A stretch of DNA of 60,554 nt. It comes from Rhodomicrobium udaipurense JA643 (GTDB taxonomy: Bacteria > Pseudomonadota > Alphaproteobacteria > Rhizobiales > Rhodomicrobiaceae). This document shows positions 17,466-25,930 of the stretch, piece after piece. Every line of letters starts with the position of its first letter. Position 1 is the first letter of the stretch. The DNA is taken from contig NZ_JFZJ01000008.1 of the NCBI RefSeq assembly GCF_000636015.1, forward strand, positions 1 to 60,554, in the 5' to 3' direction. Both the position numbers and the translations under genes were made by a program. Under the pieces are notes generated by a model. The model ran no database searches, was not told the origin of the DNA, and saw nothing but the letters and a program-made list of their open reading frames with translations.

Positions 17466-19079
17466 ATGATTACGCGACTGCGTTACCCCAAGGGGTATCA
17501 GTTCTTCGACAAGAACGGCGATCCGCTTTCGCTGGGCAATCTGTACTACTATCAGGCCGGAACCACCACTCTGCAAGATACGTACTTGGACGATGAAGGC
17601 ACCATTGCCAACACCAATCCGCTCGTTCTCGACGGTTCGGGCCGCCTCACGACTGACATCTATCTCGGCTCGATCGCGGACTACAAGGAAGTGCTGACGT
17701 CGTCGTCCGCCACGGTTTCGCCCTGGCCCGCCGACGACATTCCGCATGCTTCTGCTTCGGAAAGCGGCGGGGGCGGTACGCCGGGCGGCTCTTCCGGTCA
17801 GATCCAATACAATAGCGCGGATGCCTTCGCCGGCGTTACCAACTCGGCGTTCGACGGCACCACGCTCTCGCTCCCGTACCTGAAGAGCAATAACACGCCC
17901 ACCATCACGGGCAGCGGTGCGAGCCGTGTCGGCCTCTACGCCGACCCGCTCTGGACTGTCGACGTCTCGACGCTCGACAACTACACATCGGCGTCCTACG
18001 ACCTCGCCGTCCGCTGCGGCGGCAATGCGAGCAACACGGATGCCTCGGCCGCTACACGCAACGATGTGACGATGCATCTCGGCTTCAACGTCGCGCCGAA
18101 CGGCTACAAGAAGAACACGTCTGACGCCTCTCTCATGCTGTCGTGGGAGTCCTGTTACTGGCAGGGTGGAACGGCGTCGGACTCGATCTTCGAGTTCCAC
18201 CTTCAGGAATATACGATCCAGGGGACGAGCAAGCGCCCCCTGAGCTTCATGCTGCCGCGGAACGATACGTATACAGACACGCCGCCGTGGTGCGCGATCA
18301 TGGTGGACCGGCTGTATCTGAACGACTGGAATGCGAACAGCCGGATCGTCTATAATCATGGAACCGGCTATACGAGCATTACGCATTTCTTCCAGACGAA
18401 CTACTACTTCAACGTCAACAACGCGCCACAGCTCTGGCAGGCGAATTCCACGGCAACGCAGTTCCTCGGCCTGCCGTATATCGACTCCGGCAACTGCACC
18501 CGCGTGAATACCACGCCCCTCTATGTCAGCCCGAGCACGGTCGAATCGAACTATTCGAGCGCATTCCTGCTGGCACCGACCACCCTCTCCGGCAACCAGA
18601 AATGCATGCACATCACCTGGAACGGGTCGGTTTCCGGCAGTGTGTACGCCCAGTACGTCTCGGGCAATGCGACAGGCGTCGTTTATGACTACGTCTATAA
18701 CTCTGGAACGGGGCCGGTGGTGTCGCAACTGGCCGCGCAGAACTCCAACGCGAACCTCCTCTTTTCGCGCCTCAGCACGAGCAGACACTGGAACATCGGT
18801 CTTCATGCCAGCGCATCCGACGCCTTCAAGATCGCGGGATCGGCGACACTCGGCACGAATGACTATCTGACCATCGACACGAGCGGCAACGTGGTTTTCG
18901 GCAATGCCGCGCTTGCGACGACTGCGACGGCGGGGTTCATTCACGTACCGTCGAGTGCGGGCGCGCCAACCGGAACGCCCACGAGCTACACCGGCCGGGT
19001 GCCGCTGGAAATCGATACGACGAACGGGCGCCTCTACGCCTATTACGGCGGCGCCTGGCATTATGTGAGCCTCACCTAG
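17466..19079 (+). CDS. Phage tail fibre / tail spike-like protein
   Basis: 537 residues from ATG 17466. The N-terminal 90 residues are a virion-attachment module common in podovirus and other tail fibres: RYPKGYQFFDKNGDPLSLGN, LYYYQAGTTTLQDTYLDDEG and DIYLGSIADYKEVL. A glycine-rich linker near residue 100 (ESGGGGTPGGSSGQIQYNSA) leads to a long beta-rich, Asn/Ser/Thr-rich body that probably binds a cell-surface glycan. The C terminus (TNGRLYAYYGGAWHYVSLT) resembles a fibre end. Its stop codon TAG is part of the palindromic element that begins at 19076. It is about 11 kb from the head genes, with host genes between. Confidence 0.75.
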   Translation: MITRLRYPKGYQFFDKNGDPLSLGNLYYYQAGTTTLQDTYLDDEGTIANTNPLVLDGSGRLTTDIYLGSIADYKEVLTSSSATVSPWPADDIPHASASESGGGGTPGGSSGQIQYNSADAFAGVTNSAFDGTTLSLPYLKSNNTPTITGSGASRVGLYADPLWTVDVSTLDNYTSASYDLAVRCGGNASNTDASAATRNDVTMHLGFNVAPNGYKKNTSDASLMLSWESCYWQGGTASDSIFEFHLQEYTIQGTSKRPLSFMLPRNDTYTDTPPWCAIMVDRLYLNDWNANSRIVYNHGTGYTSITHFFQTNYYFNVNNAPQLWQANSTATQFLGLPYIDSGNCTRVNTTPLYVSPSTVESNYSSAFLLAPTTLSGNQKCMHITWNGSVSGSVYAQYVSGNATGVVYDYVYNSGTGPVVSQLAAQNSNANLLFSRLSTSRHWNIGLHASASDAFKIAGSATLGTNDYLTIDTSGNVVFGNAALATTATAGFIHVPSSAGAPTGTPTSYTGRVPLEIDTTNGRLYAYYGGAWHYVSLT

Positions 19080-19153
19080 TGCAGTGAATTTTACATTTGA
19101 TTCACAACCGCTGATGGCACCGTCATCAAATGTAAAATTCGAAACTGCACTAG
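19076..19153. repeat. Palindromic element A (78 bp)
   Basis: Outer arms 19076-19085 (CTAGTGCAGT) and 19144-19153 are exact inverse complements, and inner arms 19086-19101 and 19125-19140 match over 16 bp. A three-base bulge (19141-19143) is the only break; the loop is 23 bases. The stop TAG of the tail fibre gene lies inside the left arm. The left arm is similar to the sequence at 26452-26477. It may be a MITE- or REP-like repeat, and in RNA would form a strong stem that could also end transcription. Confidence 0.75.
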
Positions 19154-19168
19154 AATCAACCGTTTGCT

Positions 19169-19240
19169 AGTGCTCTTGAGGCGCATGCGTTTGTTTGAGA
19201 GCGTGCGGCAATGTGTACCAAACGTATGCGCCAGAGCACT
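19169..19240. repeat. Palindromic element B (72 bp), tandem to element A
   Basis: Outer arms 19169-19176 (AGTGCTCT) and 19233-19240 are exact inverse complements; inner arms 19180-19193 and 19219-19232 match over 14 bp with one G-T pair. A three-base bulge lies in the left arm (19177-19179), the mirror of the bulge in element A. It is preceded by CT to give the same CTAGTG start. The two elements are 15 bases apart. Confidence 0.7.
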
Positions 19241-19446
19241 GGGGCAAAACGCGCGTTCAGCACCCTCCTGCACGCGGATCAACTTATCGATAACGATATT
19301 TCAACATCGCCGATCTCCGGCGGGGCTGGAGCGTCATTCCCTTTGCCTGGAAACGGCGCTCTGGCCTTTGTTTTATTTGCGCTTCTCGCGAACGGCGGCC
19401 AGCGCCCACCCAATGTCCTCGCATCCTCTCTTTCACGGGAACCACG
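19241..19446. other. Gap after the palindromes, no gene seen
   Basis: About 200 bases before the next small gene. Open frames here overlap element B and read as non-coding. No terminator with a T run seen. Confidence 0.4.
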
Positions 19447-19632
19447 ATGAAAACCATCACCCTCACGCTCGACGAAAAAGAACTTCAGGCATTCCAGGGC
19501 CTGCTGGACGTGGCGTTGCGTCAGGCGGGGCTCAACGCCCTGCCGGCAGTTTCGCATTTCTCGATGCGTCTCGCGGACGCCCAGAACCAGGCGGAACCGG
19601 CCGGACTGACCGCAGCCTCGCCGGCGAAGTAG
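19447..19632 (+). CDS. Small phage protein, unknown function
   Basis: 61 residues with GGGA nine bases before ATG. It starts MKTITLTLDEKELQAFQGLL, a beta strand plus a helix; the rest is a helix and a Pro/Ala-rich end. Short proteins of this shape are frequent next to lysis genes in phages of alphaproteobacteria, with no known function. It is followed by a hairpin terminator and then the endolysin. Confidence 0.55.
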   Translation: MKTITLTLDEKELQAFQGLLDVALRQAGLNALPAVSHFSMRLADAQNQAEPAGLTAASPAK

Positions 19633-19668
19633 ATCCGCGAACTGCCGACCGATCTCTTTGTCCTTTGG

Positions 19669-19688
19669 AAGCCGGTCACGACCGGCTT
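19669..19688 (+). terminator. Intrinsic terminator before the endolysin gene
   Basis: An 8-bp stem (AAGCCGGT / ACCGGCTT) with a four-base loop is followed by TCTTCATTT. It lies 37 bases after the small gene and 24 bases before the endolysin start; the endolysin ribosome site GGAGG follows it, so partial readthrough or a second promoter is needed. Confidence 0.6.
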
Positions 19689-19711
19689 TCTTCATTTATG
19701 GGAGGTGCACC

Positions 19712-20749
19712 ATGGCGGCTGGCAATTTCGAGCGCTGCCTTGCCATCACGCTCAAATGGGAGGGGGGCTACTCCAATCACCCGGACGATCCGGGCGGCCC
19801 AACCATGCGGGGCGTGATCCAGCGCGAATACGACGCCTGGCGAAAAAGGCAGGGCAAGCGGCCAAGGCCCGTTCGGCAGATCGAAGACGCCGAGCTTCGC
19901 GCGATCTATCGCGAGAATTACTGGGACACGATGAACTGCGACGCCCTCCCGGCCGGGCTAGACCTCTGCGTGTTCGACGCGGCCGTGAATTCAGGCCCGG
20001 GGCGCGCGCGTCAATGGCTTGAACAGGCGCACTACATCGAGGCCTATTGCGATGCGCGGCTCGCCTTCCTCCAGCGGCTCGGGCGGTTGTGGCGCGTTTT
20101 CGGAACCGGGTGGGCGCGCCGCGTCGCCGGGATCAGGATCGACGCGCGAACCATGGCGGGCCAGCCGGAAGCGCAATTGCCGTTCGACGAAACGCTCCAT
20201 GCCGGGATGCGCGGTCGCGAGGTTCGCAGCCTTCAGGCTCGGCTTCGTGCCCTCGGTTATCCGGCCGGAGCGGTGGACGGGATCTTCGGCGAGCAGACCC
20301 ATCGCGCGGTCATGCTGTTCCAGCACGATAACGCCCTCGACGGCGAGGCGGGCGTCTGGCAGCCGAACTACGCCAAGGCGCTCGCGGAAGCGACGCCGAT
20401 GCTGCCGAGGCGACGCGAGGTCTCGCGCCGCGATCTCGAAGCGGCCGGCGACAAGCCGCTGCGCCAGATGAACGTGCTGCAACGCGTCTTTGCTTGGCTA
20501 TTCGGCGCTGCGGCGGCAACCGAAACCTTCTCCAGCGACAGTGTTCTCGACAGCGTCGGTGGGGCTCGCGCTGCACTCGAACCGCTTCAGGACGTGATTG
20601 CGTGGGCCACCACCAACCGCTGGCTGCTTCTTTGCGCCGTTCTCGTGGCGGCTATCGCATTGATCCGGCTCATTCGAAGCGAGCACGTCAAGGCCTACCG
20701 CAACTTCGACTATCAGGGCACCTCCGCCCCAACCGCCTCAAACGATTGA
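19712..20749 (+). CDS. Endolysin: GH108 lysozyme + peptidoglycan-binding domain + membrane anchor
   Basis: 345 residues, ATG 19712 with GGAGG seven bases upstream. Residues 1-95 are a GH108 muramidase: the catalytic glutamate is in LKWEGGYSNHPDDPGGPTMR, followed by YWDTMNCDALPAGLDLCVFD and AAVNSGPGRA. Residues about 155-220 form a PG_binding_1 domain (AGMRGREVRSLQARLRALGY, AGAVDGIFGEQTHRAVMLFQ). Near residue 300 is a hydrophobic helix (RWLLLCAVLVAAIALIRLI), then a short basic tail. A C-terminal membrane anchor is unusual for this type and could hold the enzyme until release. Followed within 13 bases by two membrane-protein genes, making a lysis cassette. Confidence 0.85.
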   Translation: MAAGNFERCLAITLKWEGGYSNHPDDPGGPTMRGVIQREYDAWRKRQGKRPRPVRQIEDAELRAIYRENYWDTMNCDALPAGLDLCVFDAAVNSGPGRARQWLEQAHYIEAYCDARLAFLQRLGRLWRVFGTGWARRVAGIRIDARTMAGQPEAQLPFDETLHAGMRGREVRSLQARLRALGYPAGAVDGIFGEQTHRAVMLFQHDNALDGEAGVWQPNYAKALAEATPMLPRRREVSRRDLEAAGDKPLRQMNVLQRVFAWLFGAAAATETFSSDSVLDSVGGARAALEPLQDVIAWATTNRWLLLCAVLVAAIALIRLIRSEHVKAYRNFDYQGTSAPTASND

Positions 20750-20762
20750 CGGGAGCAGACAC

Positions 20763-21092
20763 ATGAACGCGCTTCTTGCTTTCATTTCATCAGCCGTCGC
20801 GGGGAAGCTCGGCCTTTCTGTCGGCGCGCTTGCCTTTCTCGGGCCGCTGGCCCCGGCCGTCAGCGGCGTCGCGCAATTCGTCGGCGCGCTCGTGGCCGCC
20901 ATCGGGGAAATCCTCGCGTCGCTCTCCAAAAGCCCCGAGGGCCGGGTGGTGCTGGCCATCCTCGCCGCGACGCTCGGGCTTCTTTATCTGCGCTACCACT
21001 ATATCGAAGAGGGGCGAACCGTCGAGCGGGCCAGGATAGCGGCCTCCCAGAAACCATGTCCCGCGGTAAAGGCGGAGAGGCGCACGCGATGA
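20763..21092 (+). CDS. Holin-like small membrane protein
   Basis: 109 residues, GGGAG before ATG. Residues 5-60 are almost fully hydrophobic or small (LLAFISSAVAGKLGL, ALAFLGPLAPAVSGV, VGALVAAIGEILASL), then SPEGRVVLAILAATLGLLYLR adds another membrane helix, and the end is a charged basic tail (RTVERARIAASQ). Two or three membrane helices directly after the endolysin suit a holin, though no named family is recognised. Overlaps the next gene by ATGA. Confidence 0.6.
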   Translation: MNALLAFISSAVAGKLGLSVGALAFLGPLAPAVSGVAQFVGALVAAIGEILASLSKSPEGRVVLAILAATLGLLYLRYHYIEEGRTVERARIAASQKPCPAVKAERRTR

Positions 21093-21376
21093 CCCTCCCC
21101 GATGACGGGCGGCTCTCGGCCATGTCGTCGGTTGCCACGGCTACCGTCAACGGTCATCACGGCGCCATACCGCTGAGCCGAATTTATCTGCCGTTCGCGA
21201 TGGTGCTGACGTTCGGCGGCTTTCTGGTCGTCGCCGGATACACCGTCGGCGGCGTGATGTCCGGCATTGCGCGCGACAAGACGGAGACGGACACCCGCCT
21301 CAGCGCGATCGAAAAGGAAATGACCGCCATAAAGAATATTCTCATCGACCGCTCGCTTTGCGTGCGGCCCAAATAG
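21089..21376 (+). CDS. Small membrane protein of the phage lysis cassette
   Basis: 95 residues from ATG 21089, which overlaps the stop of the previous gene (ATGA) and has GGAGAGG upstream; a longer start at 21056 is possible. One membrane helix (residues about 32-55, IYLPFAMVLTFGGFLVVAGY) is followed by a short coiled helix (DKTETDTRLSAIEKEMTAIK) and a cysteine near the end. The single-pass shape with a helical periplasmic part fits a spanin or holin partner, by position only. Last gene of the phage cassette. Confidence 0.55.
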   Translation: MTLPDDGRLSAMSSVATATVNGHHGAIPLSRIYLPFAMVLTFGGFLVVAGYTVGGVMSGIARDKTETDTRLSAIEKEMTAIKNILIDRSLCVRPK

Positions 21377-21387
21377 CGAAACTTGCC

Positions 21388-21426
21388 GCGACGAAACGAT
21401 GTCTTATAGCCGCACCGTTTCGTCGC
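21388..21426. terminator. Hairpin between the lysis cassette and the convergent HU gene
   Basis: Exact 11-bp arms 21388-21398 (GCGACGAAACG) and 21416-21426 with a 17-base loop. It sits between the stops of two convergent genes and could end transcription from both sides, although there is no T run. Confidence 0.5.
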
Positions 21427-21457
21427 TGGCCGAACTCGACTGCTTGGACGCGAAACC

Positions 21458-21838
21458 CTAGATGGACTCGCTCAGATCTTTGGCCGCGCGGAAAGCCACT
21501 TTCTTGCTGGCCTTGATTTCAATCGCCTCGCCCGTCGCCGGGTTGCGGCCCGTGCGGGCAGCGCGCTTGCGCACTTCGAGCGTGCCAAGTCCGGCGATAC
21601 GGATGCGCGCGCCCTTCTTCAGATGCTTGCCGATGCTGGAAACAGCCTCCGACAGAACCTCGTTCGCCTGCTTCTGCGAAAGGCCGTGCGTCTCGGCAAC
21701 TTCCGTGGCGAGCTGACGAAGCGTCACGATCTCTGCCTTTTCCGCTTTCGCGGGTGCTGCCGCCTTTGCCGCAGCCTTGGGTTTCGCCGCCTCAGATTTC
21801 GCAGCCTTGGCCGCAGGCGCCGCTTGCGTTTTCGACAT
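21458..21838 (-). CDS. HU-family DNA-binding protein with Lys/Ala-rich N-terminal tail
   Basis: 126 residues from ATG 21838 with AAGGA seven bases upstream. Residues about 40-126 are an HU/IHF domain: VTLRQLATEVAETHGLSQKQ, LSEAVSSIGKHLKKGARI, GLGTLEVRKRAARTGRNPAT with the arm proline, and KKVAFRAAKDL. Before it is a 35-residue low-complexity tail of Ala, Lys and Pro (TQAAPAAKAAKSEAAKPKAA). HU proteins compact and bend DNA; the tail resembles histone-H1-like extensions that add non-specific binding. Divergent from ssb with about 510 bases between. Confidence 0.88.
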   Translation of the reverse strand: MSKTQAAPAAKAAKSEAAKPKAAAKAAAPAKAEKAEIVTLRQLATEVAETHGLSQKQANEVLSEAVSSIGKHLKKGARIRIAGLGTLEVRKRAARTGRNPATGEAIEIKASKKVAFRAAKDLSESI

Positions 21839-22193
21839 CTCGAGTTCCTTCTTATACATGCCTTAGAAAGAGAAATCCGGGCGTCCGTTACCGATGGCTG
21901 ATCAAACCAACCCATCCCTTGAGTGCAATCGATGTTGTACGTTCGATCCACCGGGTCAAGAGCACCGATTGCGATTTAGGCCAACAGAATCAGGTCTAAA
22001 TGGCCGTTTGACGCTACGCAACCTTCGAGCCGTGTAGCGCCGCGCGTCAACAACCTTTTCGAGCGGGAAACGCGCCATATGCTGGTTGGACGGCAATTTT
22101 GTAACAAAGTGTGGTTTTTTGGCCCGAAAAATCCTTATTTTACGGGCTGTTTTCCGCAGCGCTGTTAACAAACCGTCTCGGCACCGACGGTGC

Positions 22194-22222
22194 TTGACAC
22201 GAACGCCGGGTGCAACTAGAAC
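22194..22222 (+). promoter_or_regulatory. ssb promoter, sigma-70 type
   Basis: -35 TTGACA (22194-22199), 17-base spacer, -10 TAGAAC (22217-22222). The transcript start would be near 22230, about 120 bases before the ssb ATG. The -10 box shares GAAC with the LexA box that follows. Confidence 0.65.
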
Positions 22223-22233
22223 ATAAAGTGAAC
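22219..22233 (+). promoter_or_regulatory. LexA (SOS) box upstream of ssb
   Basis: GAACATAAAGTGAAC is an exact fit to the alphaproteobacterial LexA operator GAAC-N7-GAAC. It overlaps the -10 box of the ssb promoter, so bound LexA would block it. ssb is a known SOS gene in this class. Confidence 0.8.
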
Positions 22234-22351
22234 GTATTTTCTTATACCCATCCCGTGTGGAAAAGCGGATCGTGTGGGTACAGTTGTGTTTTGGGCGCTG
22301 ACGCTTCATGTAAACTCCGCAGCGACTCAATGTTTGATGAAAGGAGCTCTC

Positions 22352-22900
22352 ATGGCGGGCTCGGTGAATAAGGTCATTCTCATCGGCAATCTCGGGGCCG
22401 ATCCCGAAGTGCGCCACACGCAGGATGGCCGTTCGATCTGCAATCTACGGCTTGCGACGACGGACTCGTGGCGCGACAAACAGTCGGGAGAACGCCGCGA
22501 AAAGACGGAGTGGCACAGCATCGTCATCTTCAACGAGCAACTCGGCAAGGTCGCACAGCAATACCTCCGCAAAGGCGCGAAGGTTTATATCGAAGGCCAG
22601 TTGCAGACGCGGAAATGGCAGGACAATGCGGGTAACGACCGCTACACGACCGAAGTCGTCCTGCAAAACTACAACGGCCAGCTCACCATGCTCGACGGAC
22701 GCGCAGGCGGCGGGGCGGGCGGTTACGGCGAAGGCGGTAGCGGCTTCAATGAAGGCGGCGCCAGCAGTTTCGACCGGGGCGACAGTGGCCGTAGTGGCGG
22801 AAGCGGCTTCCGGAGTGGTGGCGGTTCGGCCGCGAAGCCGCGCGACGCGGGTCAGCCGAAGCCCTTCGACAAGGATCTCGACGACGAGATCCCCTTTTAA
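22352..22900 (+). CDS. ssb: Single-stranded DNA-binding protein
   Basis: 182 residues from ATG 22352 with AAGGAG upstream. Residues 1-110 are the OB fold ([56 protein letters not shown]); the next 60 residues are a Gly/Ser-rich flexible linker; the last residues [10 protein letters not shown] are the acidic tip that binds partner repair and replication proteins. Tetrameric binder of single-stranded DNA. Followed 187 bases later by gyrA on the same strand. Confidence 0.97.
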   Translation: MAGSVNKVILIGNLGADPEVRHTQDGRSICNLRLATTDSWRDKQSGERREKTEWHSIVIFNEQLGKVAQQYLRKGAKVYIEGQLQTRKWQDNAGNDRYTTEVVLQNYNGQLTMLDGRAGGGAGGYGEGGSGFNEGGASSFDRGDSGRSGGSGFRSGGGSAAKPRDAGQPKPFDKDLDDEIPF

Positions 22901-23087
22901 CGTCTGCTGCGGGTGAATGCTTTCCGCGGCAGGATCATCGCCCGAAGCGGCAAAAACAAAACAGGCGTCTCCCAAGGGGTAGATGGACAGCGTCCTTGTG
23001 CTCGCGGAGGGCAGCCTGTAAATTCCGGCTAGGTTCGACGGCAGTTTCTGGCCGTCCTTTTCATTTCACGAGACCAAGGGTCAGGTT

Positions 23088-25913
23088 TTGGCAGATCCGT
23101 CAGACGGCAATAAGGGCGATCGCGGAGCGGGGGACATTCGTCCCATCCTCATCACCGACGAGATGAAGCGCTCCTATCTCGATTACGCGATGAGCGTGAT
23201 CGTGTCTCGCGCGCTGCCCGACGTGCGCGACGGGCTGAAACCCGTCCATCGCCGCATCCTCTTCTCGATGAGCGAGAACGGCTACTCCTGGAACAAGCCC
23301 TACCGTAAATCCGCGCGCATCGTCGGCGATGTCATCGGTAAGTATCACCCTCACGGGGACCAGTCGGTTTACGACGCGCTCGTCCGCATGGTGCAGGACT
23401 TTTCCATGCGCGTGCCCCTGATCGATGGACAGGGCAATTTCGGCTCGGTCGATGGCGATCCACCGGCGGCCATGCGTTACACCGAGGTGCGCCTCCAGAA
23501 AATCTCCGACTCCCTGCTCAACGACCTTGAGAACGACACCGTCGATTTTCAGGACAACTACGACAATTCAGAGCGGGAGCCGACAGTCCTCCCCGCGCGC
23601 TTCCCGAACCTCCTCGTCAACGGCGCGGGCGGCATCGCCGTCGGCATGGCAACGAACATCCCGCCGCACAATCTCGGCGAGGTCATCGACGCCTGCCTCG
23701 CCTTTCTCGAAAATCCCGCGCTCAGCATCGAGCAGCTCATGGAGCACATCCCGGGGCCGGACTTCCCGACCGGCGGCGTGATCATGGGCCGCGCCGGCAT
23801 CCGCGCCGCTTATCTCAAAGGTCGCGGCTCCGTCGTCGTGCGCGGCAAGGTGCATGTCGAGACGATCCGCAAGGATCGCGATGCGCTGATCGTTACCGAA
23901 ATCCCCTATCAGGTGAACAAGGCGACGCTTCAGGAGCGCATCGCCGAACTCGTGCGCGAGAAGCGCGTCGAAGGCATCTCCGACGTGCGCGATGAGAGCG
24001 ACCGCTCGGGTTATCGCGTCGTCATCGAGTTGAAGCGCGACGCCATGCCGGACGTGGTGCTGAATCAGCTTTACCGCTTCACGTCGCTGCAATCGGTGTT
24101 CGCCGCCAACATGGTGGCGCTCAACAGCGGCCGCCCGGAACAGCACACCCTCCTCGACTTCATCCAGGCTTTCACGCAATTCCGCGAAACCGTCATCACG
24201 CGGCGCACGAAATTCCTACTCGGTAAGGCGCGCGACCGTGCGCATGTGCTTGTCGGTCTCGCCACCGCCGTCGCCAATATCGATGAGGTTATCAAGCTCA
24301 TCCGCTCCGCGCCGGACCCGGCGAGCGCGCGCGAGGCGCTCATGTCGCGCGACTGGCCAGCCGACGACATCGCGCCATTGCTGCTCCTCATCGAAGATCC
24401 GCGCTCGCGCATCCACGAGGGCAACGTCTATCGCCTGTCCATCGATCAGGCGAAGGCGATCCTCGAACTGCGCCTGCAGCGCCTGACCGCGCTCGGCCGC
24501 GACGAAATCGCCGATGAACTTAAGGCGCTTGCCGACAAGATCCGCGACTATCTCAATATTCTCTCTTCGCGCGCCCGCGTGATCTCCATCGTCCGCGACG
24601 AACTCACCGCGATAAAGGAAGAGTTCGCCACGCCGCGCCGCACCGAGATCCTCGACGTCGAGGGCGAGGTCGACGACGAAGACCTGATCCAGAAAGAGGA
24701 TATGGTCGTTACCGTCAGCCATCGCGGCTACATCAAGCGCGTGCCGCTGTCGACCTATCGCGCGCAACGTCGCGGCGGCAAAGGCCGCTCCGGCATGACC
24801 ACGCGCGACGAGGATTTCGTCACGCGCCTGTTCGTCGCGAATACGCACACGCCCGTGCTGTTCCTTTCTTCGCGCGGCATGGCCTACAAGATGAAGGTCT
24901 GGCGGCTGCCGCTGTCCGCCCCGCAGGCGCGCGGCAAGGCGCTCATCAACCTTCTGCCGCTTCAACAGGACGAGACGATCACCTCCATCCTGCCGCTGCC
25001 CGAGGAGCGCGATGAGTCCGGCGTCTTCATACTGTTCGCGACACGCTCGGGCAATGTGCGGCGCAACGAACTCGCCGACTTCGCCGAGGTCCGCCAGAAC
25101 GGCAAGATCGCGATGAAGCTCGATCCGGGCGACGATATCGCCGGCGCGCAGCTCTGCCGCGAGACAGACGACATTCTCCTCACGACAGCCAACGGTCAGG
25201 CGATCCGCTTCCCGGTAACGGACGTGCGCATCTTCAAGGGCCGCGAGTCGACCGGTGTGCGCGGCGTCCGCCTTGAAGAGAACGACACCGTTATCTCTCT
25301 CGCCATCCTCCGGCATATGAACGCGACGCCCGCCGAGCGCGCCGCCTACCTCAAGCAGGCGAACGCCATGCGCCGAGCCGCCGCCGGTGAACGCGCCGCT
25401 ACCGAGGGCGACATCGCCGAGCAGGAGGCCGCAGCGGCCTCCGAGGCGGTGGAAGCCCTCGACGACGGCGAGGCAATCGAAAGCACCGATATCGCCGATC
25501 TCACGCCCGCGCGTTATGGCGAAATGGGCGCGGCCGAGCAATATGTGCTGACCATGTCGGAACGCGGCTTCGGCAAGCGCACCTCGTCCTACGAGTACCG
25601 GACGTCGGGTCGCGGCGGCAAAGGCATCATCGCCATGGCCGTCAACGAGCGAAACGGCCGCCTCATCGCGTCCTTCCCCGTGGAAGACACGGACCAGATC
25701 ATGCTCGTGACGAATGGCGGCAAGCTGATCCGCTGCCCCATCGAAGGCATCTCGATCACCGGCCGGTCCGCGCAGGGCGTCACGATCTTCCGCACCGATC
25801 AGGACGAACGCGTCGTCTCGGCCGAACTCATCAGCGATGACGGGACGGGCAACGGCAATGGCGACGGCCCGGATGCCGGCGGCGATGCCGAGGGCGAGGA
25901 ACCAACCGAATGA
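23088..25913 (+). CDS. gyrA: DNA gyrase subunit A
   Basis: 941 residues from TTG 23088, 7 bases after AAGGG; the conserved part begins at residue 20 ([20 protein letters not shown]). The active tyrosine lies in [11 protein letters not shown] GyrA box ([14 protein letters not shown]) marks it as GyrA and not ParC, and a second repeat reads [13 protein letters not shown]. The C-terminal domain includes an extra acidic/alanine-rich insertion near residues 750-815 ([20 protein letters not shown]), as seen in alphaproteobacteria. At the quinolone-determining position the sequence is [10 protein letters not shown]: the residue matching E. coli Ser83 is glutamine. A2B2 gyrase adds negative supercoils. 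Confidence 0.97.
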   Translation: MADPSDGNKGDRGAGDIRPILITDEMKRSYLDYAMSVIVSRALPDVRDGLKPVHRRILFSMSENGYSWNKPYRKSARIVGDVIGKYHPHGDQSVYDALVRMVQDFSMRVPLIDGQGNFGSVDGDPPAAMRYTEVRLQKISDSLLNDLENDTVDFQDNYDNSEREPTVLPARFPNLLVNGAGGIAVGMATNIPPHNLGEVIDACLAFLENPALSIEQLMEHIPGPDFPTGGVIMGRAGIRAAYLKGRGSVVVRGKVHVETIRKDRDALIVTEIPYQVNKATLQERIAELVREKRVEGISDVRDESDRSGYRVVIELKRDAMPDVVLNQLYRFTSLQSVFAANMVALNSGRPEQHTLLDFIQAFTQFRETVITRRTKFLLGKARDRAHVLVGLATAVANIDEVIKLIRSAPDPASAREALMSRDWPADDIAPLLLLIEDPRSRIHEGNVYRLSIDQAKAILELRLQRLTALGRDEIADELKALADKIRDYLNILSSRARVISIVRDELTAIKEEFATPRRTEILDVEGEVDDEDLIQKEDMVVTVSHRGYIKRVPLSTYRAQRRGGKGRSGMTTRDEDFVTRLFVANTHTPVLFLSSRGMAYKMKVWRLPLSAPQARGKALINLLPLQQDETITSILPLPEERDESGVFILFATRSGNVRRNELADFAEVRQNGKIAMKLDPGDDIAGAQLCRETDDILLTTANGQAIRFPVTDVRIFKGRESTGVRGVRLEENDTVISLAILRHMNATPAERAAYLKQANAMRRAAAGERAATEGDIAEQEAAAASEAVEALDDGEAIESTDIADLTPARYGEMGAAEQYVLTMSERGFGKRTSSYEYRTSGRGGKGIIAMAVNERNGRLIASFPVEDTDQIMLVTNGGKLIRCPIEGISITGRSAQGVTIFRTDQDERVVSAELISDDGTGNGNGDGPDAGGDAEGEEPTE

Positions 25914-25930
25914 TCGCGAGGTAACGCCGC

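Larger units (their letters stand above)
21839..22351. promoter_or_regulatory. Intergenic control region of HU gene and ssb
   Basis: About 510 bases between divergent genes and without a convincing gene. On the minus strand TTGACC then AACATC is a weak promoter candidate for HU, about 110 bases before its start. The ssb promoter and LexA box lie at 22194-22233. The stretch 22080-22150 is AT-richer than its surroundings. Confidence 0.5.

Noticed and set aside
17460..19061. 533-codon open frame antisense to the tail fibre
   Set aside because: Arg- and Val-rich mirror of the fibre gene with no start signal or family motif; the sense strand has a recognised attachment module.
19211..19450. 79-codon open frame after the palindromes
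   Set aside because: Starts inside element B, no ribosome site, low-complexity reading.
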